DNA of 64,000 nt from positions 30,504,116 through 30,568,115 of the forward strand of contig OX457026.1 of NCBI GenBank assembly GCA_949752745.1. Direction: 5' to 3'. A program made the position numbers and the translations under genes. Each line of letters begins with the position of its first letter. Position 1 is the first letter of the stretch. This document shows positions 1 through 10,579 of this stretch, in pieces. The notes beneath the pieces are model-generated. The model saw nothing but the letters and a program-made list of their open reading frames with translations. It had not been told where the DNA came from and ran no database searches. The stretch comes from Protula sp. h YS-2021. Lineage: Eukaryota; Annelida; Polychaeta; Sabellida; Serpulidae.

Positions 1-595
1 TTTATTAGTTGTACCTGTGTAGTGTCATTTACTATTTTGCAACAATTTAGGCTAATTCTACACAACTACAGGTTACTTTAATAAATTACACAGTTCCAAT
101 AAACGATATCACCATTTAGTATACTATTCTTCTGGCTACTTAGCAGAGAAAAGTGAGCAATTTAGTTCTCATACAAGCAAATATAAATCCAGGTGTCGAC
201 AGGCAATATCTTAGGAATAAACTAGTTTATTGATATTTAATACATCTTTCCGAAGCGCCGAATTTTTCACAACACTCAATGCGGCAGTTATTGTTTTTGC
301 CATTCTATAACTGCTATCAGCTCTCTTGCCTTCACCGCCTCCACCCTGCGAACCTAGTTTATATTCAAAAGTTTTTAAACTGTTATCTCCCAAAAGTTAT
401 GGTTTTTAAATGATAACGAAAGCCGTGCGATTGCTTGGTGATTTTACTTCTTTTCCTCATTATGCAGCAGAAAATAACCCCCAGTTGCTACTAGTACCAA
501 AACTATTATCTATTTTGCAATTAGTAGGATATTGACACAATTGTTATCACTTGAAAGGTTTACGTTCCACGGAAACGATTTGAAGACTGTAAAAA
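1..595. other. Non-coding stretch before the scaffold gap
   Basis: AT-rich sequence with no reading frame of protein-like composition, no RNA gene and no tandem repeat that I can recognise. Confidence 0.5.
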
Positions 596-795
596 NNNNN
601 NNNNNNNNNNNNNNNNNNNNNNNNNNNNNNNNNNNNNNNNNNNNNNNNNNNNNNNNNNNNNNNNNNNNNNNNNNNNNNNNNNNNNNNNNNNNNNNNNNNN
701 NNNNNNNNNNNNNNNNNNNNNNNNNNNNNNNNNNNNNNNNNNNNNNNNNNNNNNNNNNNNNNNNNNNNNNNNNNNNNNNNNNNNNNNNNNNNNNN
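596..795. other. Assembly gap (200 N)
   Basis: Exactly 200 consecutive N, a conventional placeholder for a gap of unknown size. The gap abuts the left end of a duplicated repeat module (copy 1 starts at the first base after it), so the repeat itself probably broke the assembly. Confidence 0.98.
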
Positions 796-852
796 GGGTT
801 CGATTCATGTCATGTCTTGATCCTGGGGGAGGACCCATGATATGAAAGTTAT

Positions 853-936
853 GCCCGAGGGGCGGGTTCGATCCACCGACCTTCAGATCATGGGTCCGCT
901 TACGGGTACTCTGCTCTACAACTGAGCCATTCAGGC
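853..936 (-). tRNA. tRNA-like (pseudo-tRNA or SINE head), copy 1
   Basis: Read on the minus strand, this has an acceptor-like GCCTGAA, an A box TGGCTCAGTTG and a D-stem GCTC/GAGC. A B-box-like GGATCGAACCC follows, with a T-stem GGTGG/CCGCC and a 3' side ending CTCGGGC that pairs with the 5' acceptor. At about 84 nt it is longer than a normal tRNA; the extra length lies in the anticodon region, where no clean 5-bp stem with a U33 loop forms. The Pol III promoter boxes are visible, but decoding function is doubtful. A near-identical copy lies at 2276-2358 in the same orientation. Confidence 0.45.
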
Positions 937-1019
937 CAGAAGGTTAATCAGCAGTGAAAATATTCCTCATATGCGGTTTGAATCACATCACACATGATTG
1001 ACAGGTCATGTGACCAATG

Positions 1020-1432
1020 ATGATTGAACAGGTCACGTGACTAATGACGTCATGATGATTGGCAGGCGACTTAGGGTTATCCTGCTTAGAACTGTCTTAA
1101 TATGCCATAACATCATGATGACGTCATGATAACGTCATGATGACGTCATTATAACGTCATGATGATGACGTCATTATAACGTCATGATGACGTCATTATG
1201 ACGTCATTATGACGTCATGATGATGACGTCATTATAACGTTATGATGACGTCATAAACGTCATCATGATGACGTCATTATAACGTCATGATGACGTCATT
1301 ATGACGTCATTGAACGGGCGCGCGCTCTTTCGATTACCTGTTTCTAAATACCCATGCGAATTCGAAAACAATCACGTCACTGTTTTCGGAGCCCCATGGG
1401 GCTCCGAAAACACCTCGTGACGTCATTATGAC
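1020..1432. repeat. TGACGTCA (CRE palindrome) array, copy 1
   Basis: A tandem series of the 8-bp palindrome TGACGTCA and its variants (AACGTCAT and similar), spaced about 9-18 bp apart, with more than ten full-consensus sites. TGACGTCA is the consensus binding site of CREB/ATF bZIP factors. Whether the array is bound or is just a palindromic satellite cannot be told from sequence. It repeats at 2465-2870 as part of a larger duplicated block. Confidence 0.85.
1382..1411. repeat. Perfect 30-bp palindrome
   Basis: GTTTTCGGAGCCCC followed directly by its own reverse complement around a central AT. It is embedded between TGACGTCA sites and recurs identically at 2815-2844. Confidence 0.95.
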
Positions 1433-1511
1433 GTCACTCCTGTTTCGGAGCCACACTTTTATCCTGCTGAAAATCCCATTCCTTCTCAAATTTATTGATC
1501 GTTCCACCGCT

Positions 1512-1616
1512 CTGAACGAGTGCTACTCTAACATTTATCGATCGGTTTTCCCCCACACTCTGTACGAGTGCACTCTGAAATTTATCGATCGGGTTTTCCC
1601 CGCACACTCTGTACAC
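1512..1616. repeat. 48-bp tandem repeat, two units (copy 1)
   Basis: Units built around CGAGTGCACTCT, AAATTTATCGATCGG and GTTTTCCCCCACACTCTGTA. The same unit occurs three times at 2950-3087. Confidence 0.8.
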
Positions 1617-1715
1617 ATGTACTTATTCCTATGCTGTGTGGTTAGAACCATTGAAATATGACTAATTAAATATTATCATAATAATAGTGAAAATAGACAT
1701 AGAAATATAGCCATT

Positions 1716-1719
<4 letters not shown>

Positions 1720-1746
<27 letters not shown>
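1720..1746 (+). repeat. Poly(A) tract
   Basis: About 27 consecutive A, followed by a short array of the motif GTCACA(TAAT) up to about 1815. It could be the tail of a retroposed sequence but no source gene is visible. Confidence 0.7.
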
Positions 1747-1851
1747 CAGTCACAGTCACATAATGTCACAGAGTCACATGATGTCACAGTCACATGTTGT
1801 CACATAATGTCACAGAGTCATAAAAGTGAACAAAAAACCAAAAAAAAGTTT

Positions 1852-1924
1852 GCCCCGATGTGGTATCGATCCCGGGGACTCTCAGGTTGCTAGCCGTTTG
1901 CTCTGCCAAGTGAGCTATCGCGGC
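1852..1924 (-). tRNA. tRNA-Ala(AGC)-like sequence, probably degenerate
   Basis: On the minus strand the 73 nt begin GCCGCGA and end TCGGGGC, which pair at six of seven positions. The A box TAGCTCACTTGG and D-stem GCTC/GAGC are intact. A seven-base anticodon loop CTAGCAA has U33 and AGC at positions 34-36. The B box GGATCGATACC is recognisable, but only about two base pairs form in the T-stem and two in the anticodon stem. It is best read as a tRNA pseudogene or tRNA-derived SINE fragment. Confidence 0.45.
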
Positions 1925-2024
1925 TTGACTGTTGAACGATCTGATAATGACATACATACTTGAAACTAATTATGTTCGCATAGCAATTACATAGTCATAT
2001 AGCTATATGACTATGTCCGATACA

Positions 2025-2235
2025 TGCCATGGTCTTGGTCCGGGGGTGGGGGGTCCGATTCATGTCATGTCTTGGTCCTGGGGGGGGGGTCAATTCATGT
2101 CATGTCTTGGTCCTGGGGGGGGGGGGTCCGATTCATGTCATGTGTTGATCCTGGGGGGGGGGGGGTTCGATTCATGTCATGTCTTGATCCTGGGGGGGGG
2201 GGGGGGTCTTCTAAGATTGAGGACCCGGTGGGGGG
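2025..2235. repeat. G-rich ~40-bp tandem repeat
   Basis: About five units of GATTCATGTCATGTCTTG plus (A/G)TCCT and a run of 8-14 G. The right-most unit resembles the sequence just after the N gap (796-830), placing it at the left edge of the duplicated module. The long G runs could form G-quadruplexes and are error-prone in assembly. Confidence 0.8.
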
Positions 2236-2275
2236 GGGGTGTTCTAAGATTGAGGACCCATGATATGAAAGTGAT

Positions 2276-2358
2276 GCCCGAGGGCGGTTCGATCCACCGA
2301 CCTTCAGATCATGGGTCCGCTTACGGGTCCTCTGCTCTACCAACTGAGCCATTCAGGC
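2276..2358 (-). tRNA. tRNA-like (pseudo-tRNA or SINE head), copy 2
   Basis: Duplicate of 853-936 with A box TGGCTCAGTTGG (full consensus) and B box GGATCGAACC. It has the same unusually long, poorly folded anticodon region. A one-base difference weakens the T-stem compared with copy 1. It sits at the same relative position in front of the second TGACGTCA array. Confidence 0.45.
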
Positions 2359-2464
2359 CAGAAGGTTAATCAGCAGGAAAATATTCCTCATATGCGGTTG
2401 GAATCACATCAAACATGATTGACAGGTCATGTGACCAATGATGATTGACAGGTCACGTGACTAA

Positions 2465-2870
2465 TGACGTCATGATGATTGACAGGCGACTTAGGGTTAT
2501 CCTGCTTAGAACTGTCTTAATATGCCATAACATCATGATGACGTCATGATAACGTCATGATAACGTCATGATGACGTCAGTATAACGTCAGGATGATGAC
2601 GTCATTATAACGTCATGATGACGTCATTATGACGTCATTATGACATCATGATGATGACGCTATTATAACGTCATGATGACGTCATTATAACGTCATCATG
2701 ATGACGTCATTATAACGTCATGATGACGTCATCATGACGTCATTGAACGGGCGCGCGCTCTTTCGATTACCTGTTTCAAAATACCCATGCGAATTCGAAA
2801 ACAATCACGTCACTGTTTTCGGAGCCCCATGGGGCTCCGAAAACACCTCGTGACGTCATTATGACGTCAC
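2465..2870. repeat. TGACGTCA (CRE palindrome) array, copy 2
   Basis: Same organisation and flanks as 1020-1432, with scattered substitutions (for example TGACATCA and TGACGTCAG). The divergence is low, so the duplication is fairly recent. Confidence 0.85.
2815..2844. repeat. Perfect 30-bp palindrome, copy 2
   Basis: Identical to the palindrome at 1382-1411, in the same context CACGTCACT...ACCTCGTGACGTC. Confidence 0.95.
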
Positions 2871-2949
2871 TTCCTGTTTCCGGAGCCACACTTTTATCCT
2901 GCTGAAAATCCCATTCCTTCTCAAATTATTGATCGTTCCCACGCTCTGA

Positions 2950-3087
2950 ACGAGTGCACTCTAAAATTTATCGATCGGGTTTTCCCCCACACTCTGTACG
3001 AGTGCACTCTGAAATTTATCGATCGGGTTTTCCCCCACCACCTGTACGAGTGCACTCTGAAATTTATCGATCGGGTTTTTCCCCACA
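2950..3087. repeat. 48-bp tandem repeat, three units (copy 2)
   Basis: Three units starting CGAGTGCACTCT, each containing TTTATCGATCGGG and TTTTCCCCCAC. One unit more than in copy 1, so unit number has changed since the duplication. Confidence 0.85.
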
Positions 3088-3110
3088 GTGACGTCAATAT
3101 GGACGTCACT

Positions 3111-3140
3111 GTTTTCAAACCCCCGTGGGGGTTTGAAAAC
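3111..3140. repeat. 14-bp-arm hairpin related to the 30-bp palindromes
   Basis: GTTTTCAAACCCCC, a 2-nt centre, then the exact complement. It is framed by TGACGTCA-type sites and has the same outer bases GTTTTC/GAAAAC as the two 30-bp palindromes but a different inner sequence. Confidence 0.9.
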
Positions 3141-3199
3141 ACCACGTGACGTCACTATGACGTCACTTCTGTTTTCAAACCCCCGTTTTCTCCTACTGA

Positions 3200-3985
3200 A
3201 GAGGTTTAATTCTCGAGATTTTCATTTAAAGACGTTGTCAAACAAACAATGGATTCATTATGCGATGTCGATTCCGTGTTGTATGCTGCCAGGAATGTAG
3301 ATTTACATATGATATCCGCAATAATTTCTACTGAAAAATGCGAGTCTTGCAATGTTCTTACATCGCCACATGAAATCTAGGAGGAACCAAAAATGGAAAG
3401 TGTTTTTTAAATGGTTGTATTCGGCTACTCTTAAACATGACAAATGAGTGATGGCTGCATTGATATACAACAAATATACAATCCAACTGTTTGGTTTAAA
3501 CCCATTCATCAATATCCATATTGCGGCCAATGGCGTGCCCCCCTCTCTAATCATATTGTTCACATTCACATTCATCCTGCGCATAATATCCAAATGGTAA
3601 CTAATATTAAGAACCACCAGGAAAACTGAACTTAATCGCAGAATGAGCTCTTGCTCCTGTATGCTTTCTATAGGAATTTATTTATAGATCATATCATATA
3701 AAAGTGAGAGTATCGTTAAAAATATAAATTTTTGTCGTTCCTCAAAACACCTAACATACATAGCACGTAAGATATAGATTTCCAGTACTTTCCACTTTTG
3801 CGTTTTTTGTTTTGTGTTTAGATTTTGCGAAATTTAAGGAATTTGTATTCAAAATGACGCGAGCGTTTTCTGGAGCTGACTGTATTTTTTAAATACATGA
3901 TATTTTCAAATCTGTTAACTAGAAAATCGATTCGCTCACATACATAGAAACATTTACACGACTATTTCAGAAAAAAACATTGGAG
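3200..3985. other. Non-coding stretch
   Basis: No frame with recognisable protein features and no repeat structure that I can see. Confidence 0.45.
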
Positions 3986-3993
3986 AACTTGGA

Positions 3994-4062
3994 CAGCAGC
4001 AGCAGCAGCAGCAACAACGACAACAACAACCACAACTGCAACGACAACAAAATACAACCACA
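3994..4062 (+). repeat. CAG/CAA trinucleotide-rich tract
   Basis: (CAG)n followed by interspersed CAA, CGA and CCA triplets. In one frame it would encode a glutamine-rich stretch, but no gene start or splice context supports coding. Confidence 0.6.
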
Positions 4063-4184
4063 ACAACTGCAGTAAAACATTCATATTACAGAACGCTATT
4101 CTTCATTAATTTATTCTGTCATCAAATGTTATCACTAAACATGTTTCAGTGCAACAATGCAACTACTGCAAATGCCAAAAAACC

Positions 4185-4735
4185 TGTTACGCTTCAAAAT
4201 ACATTCGCAATGACAGTGTCAGGACTGACAGAAAGCGGAAAGACTTGGCCAATAAAAGATTCTTCAGCAAGACAAAATTGTGCCATCCTCAGGGCTTGTA
4301 TAAACGCTGGCAGCCGCTCTATGACGAAATAAAGACACATATTCAAACTTACAAGATGTGGCAAGGTATAATTTGAGAGTTTTGGATGGTGTAATGTATG
4401 CTGATACTGTTAATGCCAAATCTTGTTCACACAGGAAAACCACAATAGGACTTCGGCTGTTACTGATCTCACTCAAACTTTATTCCCTCATGGAAAGAAT
4501 GCAGTGATTCAGAGACGCAATACTCACGGTGTGATATTTTTTATTCGTCAATGAGTCGGAACCAAACACGCCCTTTGGAACATTCATGCTTCCCAGTCAC
4601 CTTGATCAGTTTTTGCGAGTATACACTGAAGCAACAAAAAAGCCTAACATGTATCCGGTGGTTGACGCCTAAAGATTTAAGCCTGATATATTTAACCATA
4701 GCAGAACTTCTGATCTTGTTCGAGATGTATATCCG
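4185..4735 (+). pseudogene. Broken P-loop ATPase fragment, Polinton/adintovirus-like
   Basis: One frame (from about 4186) shows a Walker A-like motif GLTESGKT after a hydrophobic strand. A second frame (from about 4290) shows RWQPLYDEI. Further downstream, pieces resembling LFPHGKN...NTH and FLRVYTEA appear in still other frames with stops between them. These short motifs, in this order, are what I know from a DNA-packaging-like ATPase family found repeatedly in aquatic invertebrate genomes and associated with Polinton/Maverick or adintovirus-like elements. At least three frame changes or stops mean it is dead. No start codon context survives. Family assignment is from memory of motif order and is moderate. 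Confidence 0.5.
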
Positions 4736-4746
4736 CTAGCCTATGT

Positions 4747-4748
4747 TA

Positions 4749-4817
<69 letters not shown>
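4747..4817. repeat. (ATT)n microsatellite
   Basis: About 23 copies of ATT/TTA with no interruption. Confidence 0.97.
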
Positions 4818-5113
4818 GTAACATATTTATATAACGCCTAATATAAATAATCTTGCGAAATGAATATTATGATAACACTAATGGATAAACAAATAAAATT
4901 AGATATGATAAAGCATTGAAACTGTAATAAAAAGCCATAATCCCTAGACAAAACTTGTAATGATAAATATACTGAATTAAGCAATCAAGTATACCCTTTT
5001 CTAAAAAGATATGTTTCAAGTGCGAAAACTATAGGAGGAGCCAAAAAGAATGAGTTCTGTCTTACCCTCTTTTAATTTGAGCATGTTGATTTTCATCCAG
5101 TTTTTTACAGCAG

Positions 5114-6499
5114 TTATACATTTCTGCTGTGGCAATTGATACCAAAACGAGTCTCAAGGCGGTGAAACAGAATCGAATGGTCAATGGTATCAAAGGCAGC
5201 GCTGAGGTCTAACATTGCGAGGGCAACCATTTTCTTCTCATGTAGAGCAGAGAGTATATAATTTTGCACGCGAAGGAGCGCACTTTCAGTGGAGTGGACC
5301 ATTCTGTACGCAGACTGGCATTTGTTGAGGAGAGAGTGCGTTCGAAGGTAGTCATTTATCCTTTTGGCCACTAGACGCTAGACGAGTTTTGGCACAAAAC
5401 TTAGATTGGATATGGGTCGACAGTTCTTTAGTATGTCGGGGTCAAGCGAGGCTTTTTTAGATGAATTAAATGATTTGTTTAACGACATGACCAACCCTTA
5501 GCGGGTTACATTGTGTCAGAACATGTCAGTAATCAGTGACTGGAAGAGGTGTGACCACTGCTCGTTTGAGTGTGCTGGGGATCTCTGCTTTCTAAAGTGA
5601 GAGGTTGATAATCCGGGTAAGCATTGTCGAGAGCTCAGGCAAACAGGCTTTGAGTAGGTCCGTTGGTATTGGGTCAAGGCTGCAGCTAGACGGTGGAGAT
5701 TTACGTATTAAAGATTCAACTTCACTAACAGTCGCAGGTTGAAGTTCAGTTAAAGATTGTCCACAGGTTGAAGAGTGATCGGGCAAAATATTTAAGAGTT
5801 GTTCAGTGTTTCTTCGAGACTGATATCATTTCCAATATGCACAATTTTATCGATAAATAAACTAGCAAAATACGGTCGAAAGTGCTTCCTCCGGTATATT
5901 TGATGGGGGTGTGCTTTGATTTATTCCAGCCTAGGATCTCCTTAGGTGACGTTAAACAGCGTTTTTGATGTTTGGCCGCATTCGGATAACAAAATCTGAA
6001 AGCTTCTCCAGAAATGCAGCAATGTTCACGCCGTGTGGTTCTGGACGACAGAGAGTAACGAAGCAGACTGAGCTGCGTTTGGTGCTGAAACTAGTCTCGA
6101 TGCATTCAAAAGTTTTGAATGAATGTTTTTGACCAGTTTTGTATACGGCAGCTACTCCTCCACCTTCTCTATCAACTCTAGGATTATGAACAAATGCGTA
6201 CCCACGAGAGGTGAGGTCAGCTACTACTGCGTGATCGCCCGGCTTACCGAGCCATGTCTCGGTGATACACAAGCTATCCAGATCCCGATCAGAGATAGTG
6301 TCGTTGATGATCGTCGGGCATTCAGCAATCCGCATTTCAGCCACTGTCTTTTGCTATCATTGAGAGGATGACGTTCAGTTTCAGTGAGATTACACACTCG
6401 AGCTCCTGGCGTAGGAAAATCAGCTGACTTGTCTCTGTTTGTTTTATTCGAGATTCTACTGCGAACAGCTGATGTCGTAATTATGTTGTGTGTGTTCAC
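5114..6499 (-). pseudogene. Decayed CR1/L2-type non-LTR retrotransposon fragment
   Basis: On the minus strand, in order: an endonuclease start (LKCGLLNAR near 6345-6385), CITETWLG and GGGVAAVY (6170-6280), then a linker with LIRKSPPSSCSLDPIPTDLL (5650-5715), then the reverse transcriptase N-terminal half with SAYRMVHSTESALLRVQNYI and LDLSAAFDTIDHSIL (5180-5320). Several frame changes separate these pieces. The catalytic FADD/YADD block and everything after it are missing, so this copy lost its 3' half, the opposite of the usual 5' truncation of LINEs. The motif style (HSTE, LLDLSAAFDTIDH) is that of the CR1/L2 group. Confidence 0.85.
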
Positions 6500-6599
6500 A
6501 CGTCCAGTGTTTTTATATCCCTTGTATTGGTCACTCTTGTTTCAATGGCGTGTCCTATTTCTTGACTGCGCTCATACTTGTTAGAATCTCTATTGAACT

Positions 6600-7115
6600 G
6601 ACACATATCTATTCCGTGTGCATGTATGCATAAAATGATTAGCACTAATAACATAGTTTCGGTGTACATGTACTGAATAATCCTTTAATTAATGCCACCC
6701 TGTACTCAGTATATTTCACAGAGACGATTGCAACTACTTCCACGATAATGAAAAAGCTGTTTGATAGCCATACTTGTGGCCCAGACAATGAGACAGATGT
6801 AATCGAAACAGAATTTCTCTCTCATGTGATATAAGACACAACAAACCACTTCCACTTGCTATACATGCATGTTTGGCGGAAAACGACGCCATCGGAAAAA
6901 CTGCAAATGCTGTCAAATCATCAGATTCTCTGCATATGTGTGCTGACTGTCAAGGAGACAACATGGCTGAACGACAAGAAAGTACATACCGCGCTTGTAT
7001 AGCAAGCGGGGCTTTATATAACAACTCCGAGTCATTATTCAAACACATCACAGCGTGTTGTGAAGGCGAAAAGAACAATGACAAAGGATCTGAGAGCAGG
7101 TCTGAAAGCGAGTCT
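6600..7115. other. Non-coding stretch
   Basis: A 117-codon open frame starts at 6873 but has no recognisable domain, and it runs into a dispersed repeat at its 3' end. I see no convincing gene. Confidence 0.4.
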
Positions 7116-7124
7116 TGTTTGGCC

Positions 7125-7605
7125 CGTGTATTTTTTCGTTCCTTCAAAAATTCTATTTTTGGCAAATTTTTGCACATAGAGAGGGGGGGTCGCGCATTTT
7201 TTAACTTTGGCAGGCTATATCTCTAAAACCGTTCGTTGGATAAGGCTCAGATGTCGCAAGAAGAACAACCATATAGCGCAAATGTTTACTGCGAAGTTTT
7301 TCTTCATTTCCTTAGAAAATGTATTTTTGGCGAATTTTTAAATTTTTTATTTCTAAGTTTTTTGGCCATATTGTTGCAATATCTCCGAAACAATTTGTTG
7401 GATCAGGCTGAAACGTGGCAAGAAGAACCCACATATAGTGCAAATGTTTACTGCGAAGTTTTTCTTAATTTTCTGTAAAAATGTATTTTTGGCGATTTTA
7501 AAAATTTTTTGGGCTCGCCAATTTTGTACTTTTAAACAAGGCATTTTTTTCCATGTGACTGATTGGGGAGGGGGCGGGGGAAGACATATCTGTTTTTGCT
7601 TTAAC
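7125..7605 (+). repeat. Dispersed repeat family A, copy 1 (two internal sub-repeats)
   Basis: Contains TTCGTTCCTTCAAAAATTCT, then a ~165-bp unit present twice (ATCTC(T/C)(A/G)AAAC...TTGGAT(A/C)AGGCT...GCAAGAAGAAC...GCAAATGTTTACTGCG), ending near TGACTGATTGGGGAGGGGGC. The same arrangement in the same order is found at 44290-44690, in an intron of the beta-lactamase-like gene, also on the plus strand. Confidence 0.8.
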
Positions 7606-8140
7606 AAAAACACTGGCTAGTCTAGTTTCTAAAAAGGTATAAACATAAGAACAAGGAATTGATGAGAAAGACAGTGACGTTCACAAGCGACAGTTAAAAG
7701 TTGTTTTTCAATTTAGTCAAATATTCTTATAAGCTGGCAAAGAGTTAACGTTATGCAAATATCCTTGAAGACTTAAATTACCAAAATTAAATTAAAAAAG
7801 GGTTATGGACATCGAAAAGCGCTGAAGCAGCTATAACGAAGAAGGGTAGTTTTAGAAACTGTTTAATGACAAGGAAAGTAAGTCCAGTGAAAGAGAACAG
7901 AGCGAAACGGAGAATACTGCAAGAGAATAAAAGAGGCGAGAATGATAGTGATGTGAAACAAAATATAGACAGTGATATTGAATAAAAACAAAGATATTCG
8001 ATTCGAGATACTTTGTTTACAAATTCCAGTATATAGTTCGTTTAAAGAAATATTTTTGAATAACTTGCAAACTGAATAAAAACGATTCTCTTTTTTTCTT
8101 AAAGAATGCCATTTTGAACCGGAGACGTAGCGTCGAATTA

Positions 8141-8472
8141 GCTCACTACCAAAGACTGGAGAAGTTTCCTGCTGTTTATCCTAAACTGCAATGATCTGGC
8201 AGTTGATGGGAGGTCAGTTCCAACTAAAGCTTGTTCACCTCATTTTCAGCTTAACCTCAACGCAGGAGCATCGTACCATCCGACTGGCTGCGCTCGTGAA
8301 TATTTAAATTTGTTTAAAAACCATTATCCACAAGAAGACGTCAATTTCATACACCGAAGCAAGTTCCCCGGAGGATATGCAATTTATGTCTTTGATTTAA
8401 AACCTGGAAACGGCCAAGACCTGTTCAGCCAAGTAACTTTTCTCTTGCGATCAACCGGCAGACTTCTTTAAA
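8141..8472 (+). pseudogene. Capsid-like (F54H12.2-like) fragment of a Polinton/adintovirus-type element
   Basis: An open frame of about 110 codons with no ATG at its start and a stop at 8470-8472. Visible motifs include DGRSVPTKACSPHF and YAIYVFDLKPGNG, which match in order a protein annotated in many invertebrates as uncharacterized F54H12.2-like. That family is regarded as the major capsid protein of Polinton/Maverick and adintovirus-like elements. The normal C-terminal half is missing after the DLKPGNG segment. It lies about 3.4 kb downstream of the ATPase fragment, in the same orientation, so both may derive from one insertion. Function is lost. Confidence 0.5.
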
Positions 8473-8479
8473 TAATATA

Positions 8480-10480
8480 CAAGCACGCTTGGAAAATGGG
8501 TGCCGATATGCTAGGCTATGTCCACACCCAATTGTATAGATACGCTGCAAATTTTGTTTTGAAGACAATAATGAAACATGCACTGACCTGAATATTTTAT
8601 TGAATCATAGGTCTCATTCGATACAACATATGATCTCAATTTTCGGTAGATTTTTATGTAACCAAAATTTCTTATAATTTCAATATCATTCATATTCTTA
8701 ACTGCAAGATCTACATCATAACCTGAACCATAAAACAATTTATTGTACATGACGTGATTAGTTCAGCAAATAATATTATTTTAGAAGTATATTTTACGAG
8801 TCGCATACAAATTTAACACCCTTTCTTTTCCCAGCTCATATTGTTACTTCTATCAGATTGTGTCCCTTGGTTGATATCCGGCAACACCACACAACCAATC
8901 TGAAGACCTAAACCAATACAGAACCAGGGCCTTCGATTACTTCGCGGCAATCTATCAAGTATGTACAAACCGACTGGGGAAGGGGAGGATCTCAAAAAGT
9001 CCCAAGTTTTGCGTATGCACTTTCTGGATTTTCAAAACGGGCCCCATGTACTTTGAAATGAGCCTGCTGAGAACTGAGCGTGTCGTAAAGAACGACGCTG
9101 ATACAGAAATTGCTTTAGCTGTTCACATGACAGTCTTGCTACAGATGCAAGTCCTGGTCGTTCAACATAATATTCAAGACAAAAGTTTTTTCTCACTGGT
9201 ATTGCACCAGTTGTTTTCTTTAATTTGCAGCGTCCTGTTTCGTTTCAAACAGTAGTTTAGCATAATTCGCATCCAGGGTCCCATGTTTAATATAGTGGAG
9301 GCCGATCCCTCGCGCTCACAACAGGGGCCTGTCACTCAGTTTTTACTCCACTGAACACAACCAAGTATTCAATAGGCACAACAAATGGGCTTAACGTTCA
9401 AAGCAAAAGTAAACCGAATACTTTAGCAAGTATTTTAGTTGAGAGATTTTAGACAATCATTCCTTCACAACAGAAACTTGATGCATGCAGAGCCAGTCTA
9501 CTGCTTGAACGAAACAGATCGCTGAAATTCTAGGAGCAGTTATGTCCAAACTGCAGCACACGGTAGTCAATAATTAATTGTAAAATTTCCTAATATTTTT
9601 TCTTCGCACACAAATTTCACGCCAGCAAAAATCGCTGCTAATAACACTTTCTCACGTCCACTTGTTCTCTCACGAAATATTCACGAAAAAAAATGCGCCA
9701 TAAAAATCTAGCTTTCTCAACACATTTTTAATATAGGCAATTAGTATTTTCTTGTTCTATACAACAAAATACATTTAATACTCTGCAGTGTGAACACATC
9801 TACCGTTTCTTAAGCAATCTGATCGTGAGGAAATGGAACACGAAAGGAACCATTTTCTCAAAACGACATTCGCAAAAAACTCAAACAAACTAAATATAAA
9901 CGTTAATAAAACTATACTTTCTTGAGCCAGTTTGTTACAAGACTTTTATGATTCTGAAAACGACATTCACAAAATCAAGAATAACCGAGGTTTAAAACAT
10001 TTTTAACTATGCCCAAAGCACATCGTCTTTACACACTAACCTTTCCTTTTTACAATTTTTGTTGTTACATAAATGTTTCAGCTTGTTTAACGTCTTTTTC
10101 AGACCATCCAAACTTGAAATAAATGGGTTAACTAACCCCTCCTCTGCGCCTCCAAATCAGGCACTTTCTTCCCTTACAGAAAAAAAAAGAAAAAACAAAA
10201 AATCGGCATTACGTAAGCAAAAATCGGCACCACGTTGTAAAGTGACTTACGGCAAATATGGACTATATACACACAAAGATTACCAGCCTCACATTTTAAA
10301 TTCAAAATCTTTTTCAACACTCGCTCACGTACACTGTCTGTCAGTATTTCTTCGCATAGGAATTCCAAACAGAACTATTTCAACAGACCTTGAGTTCTGC
10401 ACCTTGTTTAACTTCTAAGTCTGATACTTTCTGCAAGCGGTTGTGACTTTTAAAGCATTATGACATTTCAACATGAACTT
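8480..10480. other. Non-coding stretch
   Basis: Long AT-rich interval with no frame showing domain-like composition, no RNA gene and no strong repeat structure. Confidence 0.45.
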
Positions 10481-10489
10481 CTTAATTTC

Positions 10490-10578
10490 TCCCCCCCCCC
10501 CAAAAAAAAAAAAAAAAAACAAAAAAAAAACAAAAAAACAAACAAAAAAAACAAAAAAAAAAACAAACAAAAAAAACA
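10490..10578. repeat. C-run followed by A/C-rich low-complexity tract
   Basis: About 12 C followed by (A)n with interspersed C. The lysine- or phenylalanine-rich frames across it are artefacts of composition. Confidence 0.9.
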
Positions 10579-10579
10579 A

